A DNA stretch of 64,000 bases from Rotaria socialis (lineage: Eukaryota > Rotifera > Eurotatoria > Philodinida > Philodinidae). The notes beneath the pieces are model-generated. The model saw only the letters and a program-made list of their open reading frames with translations. It did no database searches and was not told where the DNA came from. The DNA lies in the NCBI GenBank assembly GCA_905331475.1, contig CAJNYU010000023.1:2634-66633 (forward strand), written 5' to 3'. The first letter of the stretch is position 1; every line of letters starts with the position of its first letter. Below, piece after piece: positions 1 to 11,000 of the stretch. A program made the translations under genes and the position numbers.

Positions 1-1272
1 TTTATATACGCCTATTTGTTGGCATGAGCATCTCATGTTTCTATTTTCTATATATTTCTCTGTTGTTATGTCGATTTTATGTGGTCTGTTGTTTACAATG
101 AGAAGATAATATACGAAGTATAAGTAAGATTTTCACGTACCATCCGTGATTGATCTATCGAATTTTTAATAAAAGCTTTTCGTTTATTCTAATTTATTTT
201 GATAGATAAAACAATTAAATATCACCCTTGAAAAATATCATTAATATCTAGTTCATTGTATTGTACATTGACGTTTCGAAGTACATCGATTCGTTGCTTT
301 GACCTCAGCATTCAGCGTTGTGTAAGTAGCTGTTACTTAATGGAAACCAAAATATTTATTGATGATATTAAAGCTTTATGATTGATAATCCTACATTTCT
401 GTAACTACACACTAACTCAATATTAAAAATAAGCCAAGATACCGTTGGACTCGGCTGTGTTGTGCTCAACGATGTTTTAAAGAAGAAGAAAAGAAACAAG
501 GGCAATAAGATTTTCACAATGCTGATAAAAAGTACGAAGTCGTAGGATTATCTACTTGCTCTTTGCTCTGAGCCATATCTGCCACAGAAAGGAAAAAATG
601 ATTAAAAATATCAAATTACAAGAGACCTCGCGAAAATTTACTTTTCAATCATGTCAATCCTTAAATAGTGAAATTTGTCATATAACGTTCGCTATAATCA
701 TGGGTAACAACACTTTTCGAATGGATCGAATTTATTTTGATGACAGTGAAATAATTCAGGAAATTGTTTTTCTCGTCATTCTAAAATTCATATACAATAA
801 CTTGCAACAACGAACTTATTTTATTCATAATAAAGAACCTGCAATGATAGCTCATCATTATTTTCATCAGATAGGTCTTGCTGGATTTTCGAACACTTGC
901 GACTTAAACTTTAACTATTGACTTTTTTACACGGTGGGTGCTGCTGAGGATATAACTTTCACACACATTCACTAACACCATCAAGGCTTTTATTTTCTTG
1001 TATATAAATGTTTTGCAAGGTAACAATTAATGTAGTATAAATTATACACAAAGATAGATGCATTCTGTTATATGTTTTATTTTCCTGCTAGGATTATTTT
1101 AGAAAGCGAGAGACAGATGTTTCTCCATTTACCTTTGATGTTTCTGAAATTAGTAGTTAATGCATTGGAAAGAAGAGATTTATTCTTTTTCATACATGTT
1201 CTTTTTCCGAGTATAAATGGTTGATAAGAATATAGATAAATAATGCTTCTCTAGCATAGAATGTTTTTACCT
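1..1272. other. intergenic, no supported gene
   Basis: AT-rich sequence. The only open frame of note on the + strand runs from an ATG at 598 to 921 (about 107 residues). It has no recognised domain, no upstream exon that I can join with a clean splice site, and no clear relative. It could be a 3' terminal exon or chance. Nothing else is recognised here. Confidence 0.5.
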
Positions 1273-1295
1273 CAAGGGGGAAAAAGCGCGACTTC
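1273..1295 (+). repeat. left terminal inverted repeat of family 1 copy A
   Basis: Starts CAAGGGGGAAAAAGCGCG and is the exact reverse complement of 3908-3930. Just inside it TACTTC (1299-1304) and TTTGAAGTA form a small hairpin, after which the GAAGTAC array begins. Confidence 0.85.
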
Positions 1296-1314
1296 ATCTA
1301 CTTCAAAAAAAATT

Positions 1315-1470
1315 TGAAGTACGATGGAAGTACATGGAATTACGATAGAAGTACACGGAAGTACATGGAAGTACGATAGAAGTACATGGAAGTACAAGAG
1401 AAGTACAAGGAAGTACAAGGAAGTACGAGTGAAGTACAAGGAAGTACGAGTGAAGTACAAGAGAAATACA
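1315..1470 (+). repeat. GAAGTAC minisatellite, left arm
   Basis: About 14 degenerate units of 9-12 bp built on GGAAGTACA(A/T)G. The orientation is the same as in the right-arm array, so the arrays are direct although the terminal 23 bp are inverted. Confidence 0.85.
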
Positions 1471-1826
1471 ATGAACTATCTTGAACTATGAACAACTTCT
1501 CATGTAAGTATCATGGTTTTCATTTTAAGTATGCTATTATTCAGAACTATGATATATAATACATTCTATAAGAGTTTTCGATAGATATTCTTCTATCAAC
1601 AGAAAAATATTTGTATTTTTCATTGCGCTAATCGAATTGATCATTTCATCTTATCAGCTGCCAGCAGATGATAAGAATGTCACACAGGGTTGTCACCTGA
1701 TGAGGTCTACAAATGGGAAAGCTGACCTTAAAAAGCGGAAAATAGCGAAAAGAAAAACAGAAAAAGCGGGAAAATAGCGTAAGCTTATATTGCTGCAGAT
1801 TTGTAATACTTCTGAGAATATTAGGC

Positions 1827-3415
1827 AAAGAGGAGGGCGGATTAGGCCGTTTTGTGCCCCACCCCTCAGAATTGAATTACTTCTATCAGCTATTAATCAA
1901 GGATCGTTCTTGATCACTTTTTCAACTTCGTTTCCCGAAAATCGACACTGACGATTTTTGCCTGGGGTACCCCACAGGTATCATCGAAAACAAAATTTGT
2001 TTTATCACGAGCCAAAGCCTGATGTAATTGTAGATTTAATGGTACTGATTACGAATGTACAAATAAGAAGTCTCAAAACTGCTTTGTTTCCAAAGTCGTC
2101 GTCACTACTCGTTTGACCCTATTTTTCATTGTTGGGGCCGTTATACAATAGCATTTGTTTGTAAATTAAGTAGAAAATATATTTGCTAACCAAAAATTTT
2201 GAGCTCTTCACGAATCTGAACCTTTGATACCGAAAAATGAACCCTTTAGCAAACGACATGGCGATTCAGCGGCAAACATTGACTGTCTTTTAAATGTATA
2301 GTTTTCTCATTAGTAGTTTGCTATGAAGCGAGTCTTGCCGCAACGCCAAATTTTGATCGTAAGGGTAGTTTTTTAACCTCTATCGACTGGAGATTTCGAA
2401 AATAATAGAAAAATTGTGTAACAGTGTCAAAAGTTAAGAATACTAATAATTTCTATAAAATTGATGTAGGGGACCACAGCCACGATTATATATGAGATCT
2501 TGAAATCAACTGATATGTAGCCCAAATCGCAGAGCTTAATCAACTGTACATACAGTAAAAAGTTATGGATCTCAGTTCTTTCTTTCGGTTCAAAAATTGA
2601 TGTGAAATTTTACCTGCTTGAAACGACTCATACATCTTTTGAAGCAAATATGTGAGTCAAAAGAAAGAACGGAGATCCATAACTTTTTAAGTGCGTGCAC
2701 AGTTCATTACGCTGCACAAGATCGATTATATATCTGTTGATTTCCCGATCTTATACTTTTAGTAGCAGTGGGTCACTGCATCAATTTGATAGAAATTAAT
2801 TGTGTTCTTACCTTTTCACCCTGTTGCACAACTTTTCTATTATTTTCGAGATCTCCAGCCGATAGAGCTTGAAAAACTACGCGTACGATCAAAATTTGAC
2901 GTTGGGGCAAGACTTGCTTCATTCTCAAGATAGACAAGTATAGCGAGAAGGGGTCAAATTTTACCCCCGAAATCCCTACTTTTTTCTATAAGTTACATTT
3001 TTTCGATGTAAAAACTTAAGATTCGCAGAGAACTCAAAATTACCAGTTAGAGGAAATCATTTTGCACTAAAGTTTATCGTTTCGTTATTCTATGAGGGTC
3101 CAAACAATGAAAAATAGGGTCAAGCGTGTGGTTCAGGTTTTATAAGGAATAAAGGAATTTTCGGAGCTTTTATTGTGATATTCGTAATCAGCCCCATTAA
3201 ATCTACAATTACATCAAAATTTGGCTCGTGATAAAACAAATTTTGTTTTCGATGATACCTGTGGGGTACCCCAGGCAAAAAGATCGTCAATGTCGATTTT
3301 CCAGAAACAAAGTTGAAAAAAGTAATTAAGAATGATCCCTGATTAATATCTGATAGAAATAATTCAAATCTGAAGGGGGTAGTTGCAAAACGGTCTTATA
3401 CGCCCTTCTCCTCTT
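1827..3415. repeat. 1.6 kb imperfect palindrome
   Basis: The left arm (1827-about 2610) and right arm (about 2640-3415) are reverse complements with scattered mismatches and indels. Visible landmarks are TACCCCACAGGTATCATCG (left, near 1967) against CGATGATACCTGTGGGGTA (right, near 3250); GACCCTATTTTTCATTGTT against AACAATGAAAAATAGGGTC; and AGTTATGGATCTCAGTTC against the GAACGGAGATCCATAACT near 2680. There is no coding frame. Confidence 0.85.
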
Positions 3416-3713
3416 ATCGAAAAGAATTTATTTCTCAAAAACATATTTTCTACCAAAAAACAAATTGTGTAAAAAATTCTTAAAAACCGACGTCAGATTC
3501 GAGTTCCCCGATCTCGAGAACCTTCGGTCAAACGTTACCGAAATTAATACTTTCTCAAAAAAAATATATTTTAATCAAAAAAGCATCTGGTAAAAACTAT
3601 CTAAAAATTGATGCCGGATTCAAGTTATCCAACCTCGACAACCAACAGACAAGCTGATTCCAGCAGCTATACTAAACATTTCGTGAAGCTGTTGCATCTA
3701 GTTTTCTATTGGA

Positions 3714-3906
3714 TGGAAGTACATGGAAGTACGTGGAAGTACACGGAAGTACAATGGAAGTACAAGGAAGTACAAGGGGAGTACAAGGAAGTACAAGGGG
3801 AGTACAATGAAGTACGAGGGAGTACGAAGGAGTACGAGGGAGTACGAAGGAAGTACATGGAAGTACAAGAGAAGTACAGGGGAGTACAAAGGAAGTGCGG
3901 AAGTTC
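3714..3906 (+). repeat. GAAGTAC minisatellite, right arm
   Basis: About 19 degenerate units (GGAAGTACAAGG, GGGAGTACGA and similar). Translating it gives KYKEVQGE-like repeats in all three forward frames, which are artefacts of the repeat. Confidence 0.85.
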
Positions 3907-3907
3907 G

Positions 3908-3930
3908 GAAGTCGCGCTTTTTCCCCCTTG
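3908..3930 (-). repeat. right terminal inverted repeat of family 1 copy A
   Basis: Exact reverse complement of 1273-1295, ending CGCGCTTTTTCCCCCTTG. Confidence 0.85.
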
Positions 3931-4019
3931 GAAAAAAAGGTGAAAAAAACAACCTTTAAGTACGTTTAATATTAATAAAGTAAAATAAATTAACTTTTTT
4001 CACTAGCTTCACTTTTTAT

Positions 4020-4250
4020 AGTACCTATTTCGATTTTTTCAACTTTTCAAAGTACTTAATAGTGCCTTTTGTCCTACAAAGTTTATTTTATTAATTTTTA
4101 CACTTTTGGAAGTACTTCATGATACTTTTTACTTTTCAAGAAGCAAGTTTAAGTACTTTTTGGCCTCTAAAGTTTATTTTATTACTTTCTATACTTTTCG
4201 AAGTACTTTATATTATTTCTAGCGTTTCAAGAAGTATTTAATATTAACTT
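4020..4250 (+). repeat. degenerate ~110-bp tandem repeat
   Basis: Two to three diverged copies. Each contains AAAGTTTATTTTATTA, then a TTTTxGAAGTACTT block, then TTTCAAGAAG. It sits immediately outside the right end of the foldback element and carries the same AAGTACTT core as its minisatellite. Confidence 0.55.
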
Positions 4251-4251
4251 C

Positions 4252-4275
4252 TGTGGGTGTGGGGGTAAGTGTGAA
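4252..4275 (+). repeat. short TGTGGG-like (telomere-like) tract
   Basis: The sequence CTGTGGGTGTGGGGGTAAG contains two to three TGTGGG-type units. TGTGGG is the telomere hexamer known from the bdelloid Adineta. Similar short tracts lie near 32850, 41862, 51720 and 63950. The tract is too short to be more than suggestive. Confidence 0.35.
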
Positions 4276-4885
4276 GACTAAATCCACACCCTGACAAGCA
4301 TATGCATAATGTACATGAATATTAACAAGAAATAATTAGAATAACATAAACTATTTATAATGCTTCTATAAAAGTCAATGATTATTTCATTAATGTGTAA
4401 AATTTATCGAATTCTCATTCAGTTCCCTTTATTTTCCTAAAATGCTATTTATGAGTTTGCCATAAACAATTTTTTCTTTTTCTTTTTCTGTTGATATCAA
4501 ACAATTTATGTAACAAAAAAAAGAAAAGGAAAAAGGAATTTTTATCATCATGTAAGACAAAAAAGGATATATGTCAAACATGAAAAAAAAACGAATTGAC
4601 GAATAAAGAAAAGGATTTAATAGATATTTCCTGCATTGATCAGTTTTTCATTTCACTGAGATAATAGTCCAATGAACTAAAATCTTGAAGCATTTGTTAT
4701 CGTAACTCTTCCATTTGTATGAATAGCTGAAAAGATGAATTCTACAAATATAAAAATTCAAAAAATTAATACTCGAAAATAAACATGTATATATGTATCT
4801 TTTACTTCTTTTCAGACATTATTTTATTCTTGTAAACAACCTTAAGAACTACTCAATAATAATAATATGAACGATAAAAAGACTG
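4276..4885. other. intergenic, nothing recognised
   Basis: AT-rich sequence with A- and T-runs. No open frame, RNA gene or clear repeat was seen. Confidence 0.5.
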
Positions 4886-4888
4886 AGA

Positions 4889-4929
<41 letters not shown>

Positions 4930-4930
4930 G
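4889..4930. repeat. (CA)n(TA)n microsatellite
   Basis: Thirteen or so CA units followed by about eight TA units. It marks the point where the PDZ fragment on the minus strand loses its coding character. Confidence 0.9.
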
Positions 4931-4934
4931 TACT

Positions 4935-5815
4935 TTATCATCATTATACTTATCATTTATAACTTTCGGATATTGTAATGATTTTGATACGATAAGTTTA
5001 TCTGGATCATTTGGTATCGATTTCAATATGTTAATAGAATAATCTGAATTCATATTTTCAAGTGTTATATCATCGACAGTTGCCAAACTATCACCAGGAA
5101 TAATTCTCCCATCTAATTGTGCAGCATCACCAGGTACTAACGCACGTATTACAATAACAGGTGAATTACTTGGATTAGATGGATCTTGACAATCATGCAC
5201 AGAAAATCCTTAATCTTGATCACCTTTATTTAATTCAATAATTAATGTAGAATTTGACCATAGAGCTAAATTTGAAAAGACTTCTAATGTGTGTGCTGTA
5301 GTTGTTCGAGATAAAGTATTATTTGTTAAATGTAATGTTTCCATACTTTTAGCTTTATGAACAATTTCAGTTGATTTATCAAATGATGTTGGACGAGTAC
5401 TTTTTCGATTGACTTCCCCATTTATTTCATTAAATTGTTGAACTTTACGACGAGCACGGACAAATTTTATTTGATGTTTAAATAATTTAAGAATTTCAAT
5501 AACATACATATGATTTTTTCCATATAACACTTGATTGTTAATCTTAAAAGAAGAAAAAACAGATTTAAAAAATCGAACAAATATTTTTTACTTCAAGAAG
5601 TTCATCGCCAGGTTTTAATGTTACTTCTATGTCAATAACTCCACCAGACAATAAAGTTCTTATATAATGATGTGCATCAGTTTCTTTATCATTTTCAGTG
5701 TCAATTGTGCCTTCTAGTGCTAAACCAAGAGTATCATTATCAGGTTTATGAATATCACTAATATAAATTTCGCAATTATTTCCTAAAATTTGAATCCATT
5801 TTTGATTTAGGGGTT
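4935..5815 (-). pseudogene. MPDZ/PATJ-like multi-PDZ fragment, disrupted
   Basis: Reading on the minus strand from 5815, an exon encodes a PDZ domain start (LGLALEGT, HYIRTLLSGG, KPGDELLE). It is followed by a 49-bp GT-AG intron (5543-5591) and the rest of the domain (VLYGKNHMYVIEILK, 5530 down). A second PDZ follows (GFSVHDCQDPSNPSN, VIVIRALVPGDAAQLDGRII, GDSLATVDDITLEN). These strings are typical of the tandem PDZ domains of MPDZ/PATJ scaffolds, which organise cell polarity and tight-junction complexes. The second domain is preceded by GDQD-stop-GFS where the family has a Gly-Leu-Gly-Phe carboxylate-binding loop: the Leu codon TTA reads TAA at 5210-5212. The fragment ends in a microsatellite and upstream runs into an insertion at 5815. 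A further exon-like stretch (WNLHIKLKENLNVKINRIQM, 7052-7111) may be its 5' continuation. A relic is far likelier than a working gene. Confidence 0.8.
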
Positions 5816-7045
5816 ATCTGGTAGCGTCCGTCGGGTCCAAAAATTTTTGAACCCGGGTCCGGTCAATCAGAATTTTCAAACCCGAACCTGAACTCGAACC
5901 CACCCGATTAAAAATTTCATACCCGAACCCGGACCAGATACATCAAAAGCTGTTGAACCTATACTAGTGGTAATACTATAACTCTGAAGCTGCTCTGATG
6001 AAATTATTCAATTTAAAGTAATGCACCTCACCTTTTATCTTTGAATTTAATTTAAAGATAAAACAAGCATACTTTGAACTTTAACTTTCTAAAAAGTCAA
6101 AATTGAAAGTATATTTTTCAGAAAAAAAATTCCAGTAAATCGTTCTTGTGCGAAAATTTGTTTTCAATGAAAAAAAATAGTTCTAAACAAAAAAGAACAC
6201 TTTTGATGAAAAACTCTATTTGAATTTTAACTCTTTGAACCGCAAATTTTAAACATGCTTTTTTTTATTTGAAAGTAAGTTGAAGCTGGCATCCTTAACA
6301 AATGCCTGGTTTATTAATCAAAAATAGATCTGAAATGAAAGGTGCTCTTAAACGTGTAACCAGATTTTGTCGTGCTCACATATATTTTTGAAGAAAAATT
6401 ATGCATGTAATTTTAAAAGCGAAATTTTTACGGCTCCTCACCCTCAACCCTCCCCATTACAGAATCCACCTGCCATTACAGGTACCCACGATGCATTACA
6501 AACATTAGCAACCATGCAACAACTAAATAAGACATTTTTTCTGCCGATCGGTTCTCTTGCAGTATATTTCCCACTTTACGTATTGTGTATTAGTAGAATT
6601 AGACGAAAAATCATATGAGTTCCACATTTTAGCCCCGAAGGGGTTGCGCTAACAAATTTTTCTAATCGAATCTGGTGATCACTCCGAAGATACAACATAC
6701 TGCTTTCCTTTTGTGCTAGACAAGTAGTGCATTTTACATGTTCTTTCAACTATCCGATAAAGATTTTTAAACAATTAATTTATGATGGTCTCTGATTTCT
6801 AGCGACTCGCTAGTAGTGTGCAGCTTCGAATGGAATAAGAAATGAATGGATTAAAGTGTTTATATTGTTTCCTTTGTTAGATAACTTGACCATTAACAAT
6901 ATCTTTTTCCTTTTCACTGAATTGTATGCACAAAAATTTTCTTGTAATCTGAAACAATGAGTAAAAACTATTTCATCTGGATCCGAAGCCTGTCAAAAAT
7001 AAGTTCCAGACCCGGAACTGGATCCGGACCAGACGGATATCTGTC
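5815..7045. mobile_element. GGTCCGG-ended insertion in the PDZ relic
   Basis: The left end carries CCGTCGGGTCC and repeated ACCCGAACCCG motifs; the right end in reverse complement reads ATCCGTCTGGTCCGGATCC. The GC-rich ends therefore look like short imperfect inverted repeats around AT-rich DNA with no coding frame of note. It separates two exon-like parts of the MPDZ/PATJ relic. A related GGGTCCGGATCC stretch lies in a PRRC2 intron at 15280-15350. Ends and class are uncertain. Confidence 0.45.
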
Positions 7046-7115
7046 CATTTGTATTCGATTGATTTTGACATTCAAATTTTCCTTCAATTTAATATGAAGA
7101 TTCCATTCTAAAAAT

Positions 7116-8044
7116 GAAAAAACGTATTAAAAAATCATTTCTTCAATTTTTTCATGTTTAGCACTGTTAGAACGTATCGAGGCTTATTTTCATATAATGA
7201 ATAGCGATAACATAAACTAAGGAAACAATAACAATAGCAATGGAGATACACTAAAAGAACGGAAAAAAAACGTATATTCTGTCCAAACTTTGAGATAAAT
7301 GTATCTTCCGTGTATATTTTTTTCATTTAAAAATGATATCAAAGTTAGAATTTTTTGATTGGTTTTCTAGAACGCATTCGGTCGTAGGAGGTGAACCAAA
7401 ATGTTTTTTGTGATCACAGTGAAGCTAGTCGAACAGAACGATTTATTTACGAAATTTTCACGGGATCTGTCTTTTATTATTAGAGATATTACTGCTTAGC
7501 AACCAATCTTGGAATTATTTTCAACTCAAATTTTACTTGTAATCTATGAATAGATTTTCATGATTTCATACGAATACATAAAAAATTCGAATCGAGATAC
7601 ATTGATATATTATATATGTTAAATTTGTATAGATGTCGCTTTGTGTATTACATATCGCCATTGTTTCCTGTTTGTTGGCCTTCACTTATTCATTCATCTT
7701 CCCGTGTCCCTATCGGAGTAGTAAAAGACGAAGAACAAAACAAAAATTTGCTTGAATATTTTGAAATCTGCTCTTATGAAATTTATTTCTCCGTTCTTTA
7801 TAAAGCATGTTTATTATTGTTTAAATTACGTAAGACAATATCTTTTTTCTTCGTAGGTTTTTTAGATTTCTCTCTGTCCTTATTGTCGCTCGACAGACGA
7901 ATTCATATTAAACAAACTTTTTTCGATCTTGCTATTTATTAATTATTTATCACTTAGTCGTCTCGTTGTACGATTATTCACATTATTTGAAACATTTTTT
8001 TTTCGCATGATCACTACATCACCATCAATCGTTAGTTCATCATC
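7116..8044. other. upstream region of the PRRC2 homologue
   Basis: AT-rich sequence between the divergent PDZ relic and the PRRC2 start. A 108-codon + frame (7616-7942) starts with ATG, but its composition is that of pyrimidine-rich non-coding DNA and no domain is visible. It probably holds the promoter and 5' UTR of the downstream gene; no TATA element was assigned. Confidence 0.4.
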
Positions 8045-11000
8045 ATGTCTGTTCCGAGTAAATCTATTGATAAAAATAAACGCTATGCTGGTGTCAAAGC
8101 AAATGATTTTGTAAACAAAGCAAGGACAAACGAAACGAGTCGAGCAGCTGGTAAGTTAAATAATAAAAATTCTTTGAAACAGAAATAGGAACTGTTTTCT
8201 TTTTTTTTAAGCTCGCACTCAAGGATGGACCAATCTCGGAAAAATCAGTAGTCGACGTATTCCACCACCGGCTAATTTACCAAGTTTAAAAAGTGAAACA
8301 GGTACAACTACAGTATCATTCGATCCAACAGTCTCAACTGGCACTAGCCATGGATGGACAGCTAGTGGAAATCAAACGCCAACAAATCTCGCTGCTAATC
8401 AAACACGTCCATTAACACCATCAAAACAGCCAACACAACAACAACTTGATTCATTATCTGCTCACGTTTCAACATCACCACCGCCTCTACCACCATCATC
8501 ATCATCGACACTTGCATCTGATATTGAGAAACCTCGTGGATCAGCAACATGGAGTACAGTAATAGTTGGCAATACTTCGGGAAATTCCAATGATCATCCG
8601 CCAAATTTACTCGGCTTAAATGATTTTCCACGTTTAGCTACACAAGATAATAAAACTGCAAAATCACAACATGATTCATTGCTTAATTCTATATCAGCAA
8701 CGTCACAAGGACCTATTTTTCGACCAGCAAATCTAGCATCATGGAAAGAAGGTGGTGGTCGTGCTCAACCAGTATCAAATGATATAACTAAAGAGTCCAA
8801 CGATAATAATAATAATAATAATTTATCAGCTTTATCTATGCAATCACAGATGCTACCGACTAATGCAAGTCCTAGTTTACTTCAATCACAAATACAGAAT
8901 TCTAATAATTCACAATACAACCGAATGTATCAACCTCAACAACAACAACAACAACAACAACAGCAACAACAACAAATGGTAATTTTCCATAGAATCACAA
9001 AAAACATATAAAATTAATAACTGAACAATGGAGATTTTTCTTTAGTCATACTTGATTAGAGCGAATCACGTCACCTGAATATAAATCATTTTTGCCAGAT
9101 TCGCACCTAACCTAAATGTAGAAAAACACATATGAGAAAAATCGATGATTCTTTGCAAATCATCTCAATAATTCTTTTAAAAATTAATCATCTATAAGAA
9201 AAACAAATTGAGTTTATATTGTATTAAACCACATTCATTCGAATCATTTTTTTCTGCTCAGTAAAAAGTATTTAATTCAACATTTTTTGTTTTTTAGTGG
9301 TCCTATAATGTCGGTAATTCCTATGGTTCATATGGAGCAAATCAAGCTCCTTCATCCATGTCTATGCATCAGTTACATCATCATCAGCAACGCGCATCAC
9401 CGTACGGTAATAACGCTCAATCACAATCTCAACAGCAACGTATGAATGCGTCAGCAGATTATAAGACTCCAACTATTCTACGAAATAAAGATATTGATGA
9501 TTTATCAAAATTAACCGATAATGTAACATGGGCGAGTGCACCTCAGGAAGTGAATTATGAAGAAAAAATACGTTTCAGTGATGATGAAGACAATGACATA
9601 ACGGACAATAATACTAAATCTCGTCGGTATAATAATAATAATAATTCTCAGAAACAATCATATCCTCAAGTATTACAAAATAATAATAATAATAATAATC
9701 GTTCAATGCATACAAATTATTCTCAACAGCAAACAACACGTTCGCGTTTATTACAAGACGATGAACATGTTAAACAAATGCAAGACGATAAAAATTCCGA
9801 ACTAATCAATACATTAACTGTCGCTAAACAACGACGTGATGAACAAGAACGTAATCTTCGCGATTCATCACAACGACCGTCTACGACTGTACAAAAATCA
9901 TTCGACGATCAAAAACAAATACCTGGTTATCAAACGCGTCCATTGATAACTTCAACTGGTAAAGACAATTTAAGTTCATCACAAATCGATTCATCGTCAT
10001 TATGGGGACAATCGAATAGTGGAACAACATCTCGTACTCGTCACGATACAACCGATAGTCAAACATTTGCAATGAAAAGTTGGTCTGATCAAATGGATTC
10101 TTTTAATTATGCTTCATTACATGAAAAGTAAGTCCTTTTTCTTTGTCGATGCAAATGCATAACGATACTCTTAAGGGCGAGATCTTCGTACACAAGCGAA
10201 AGAATATCTTTATGTTGAGGTTACATTATTTTGCGTTGTTTAAAATAAGTAGAGAATTGATTAATTAATATCATATGGTCGGGCAAATCCAATCATAATT
10301 CTTATTTTCTTTTTATTATCCACCCTGGAAAGAAAATACCCATCAGCTCTCTCCGTGTTATGTTTTTTTTACAAAAGATAGAAACTATATTACAATAATA
10401 ATGTAATATGACAGTTGCTGTAAATATAAATCAAACAATTATGTAACCGCAGGGTCAACATCTTGAGTGCAGATATATTTCGTTTTCGAATTTATACAGC
10501 TGTAAGATATTTCCGAGATGTGAGTTGGTGAGAAATTCAAAGAGGACACACAATCTTGTCATTGATAATCGCTCCTTAAAAATTATCTCTCTACAAGCAC
10601 ACCCGTCAGACACGAGTTTTGTTCGGTTCGTGTTCACTCTCTGGTACGCCTAGACTCTATGAGTGTAGTCTTATCTCTATTTTACCGCAAATTCATAAGA
10701 AAAATAATTTTCCTATATTTTTCTTTTAAAGATCCGGTGGACAAGTTGATACTGATGATCATCATGATGATACTACAGCTGCAGTTACCATTACTAGTGT
10801 TCCATCTGTAACACACAAGTATAGTCGATCACAAAGTGAATCCAGTTGTCAATCTCAAACTGATAATAATGGAACGACAATAAATCGATCCAAAAATTAT
10901 CCAATATCCAATCGTAGACAACCAAAATCAAATTTAATTCTTTCGAAACCAACACGTCCGAAAGCTAAACCTGCGGATGTTATCGATTATTTTGAAAATA

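Larger units (their letters stand above)
1273..3930. mobile_element. foldback element, family 1 copy A (CAAGGGGGAAAAA ends)
   Basis: Seen in sequence: a perfect 23-bp inverted terminal repeat (1273-1295 against 3908-3930) beginning CAAGGGGGAAAAAGCGCG. Inside each end lies a GAAGTAC minisatellite, and the middle (1827-3415) is a long imperfect palindrome. No transposase frame exists; the longest frames are translations of the minisatellite. The layout matches the element at 47360-49456, which shares the first 13 bp of the end but has a different minisatellite and interior. I could not find a convincing target-site duplication (left flank ends TTACCT, right flank starts GAAAAA), so exact ends are open. 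Best read as a non-autonomous DNA transposon of foldback type; the superfamily is unknown. Confidence 0.75.

Noticed and set aside
556..921. 121-codon frame near the left edge
   Set aside because: Its first codon is TTG; no domain, no upstream exon and no supporting context. Kept only as a note in the region entry.
1272..1460. Minus-strand frame rich in YFHVL/YFTRTS repeats
   Set aside because: Same cause: translation of the left-arm minisatellite.
3608..3959. Open frames encoding repeated KYKEVQGE/STRKYKGST-like sequence on both strands
   Set aside because: They are translations of the GAAGTAC minisatellite in all frames; no sequence outside the array supports a protein.
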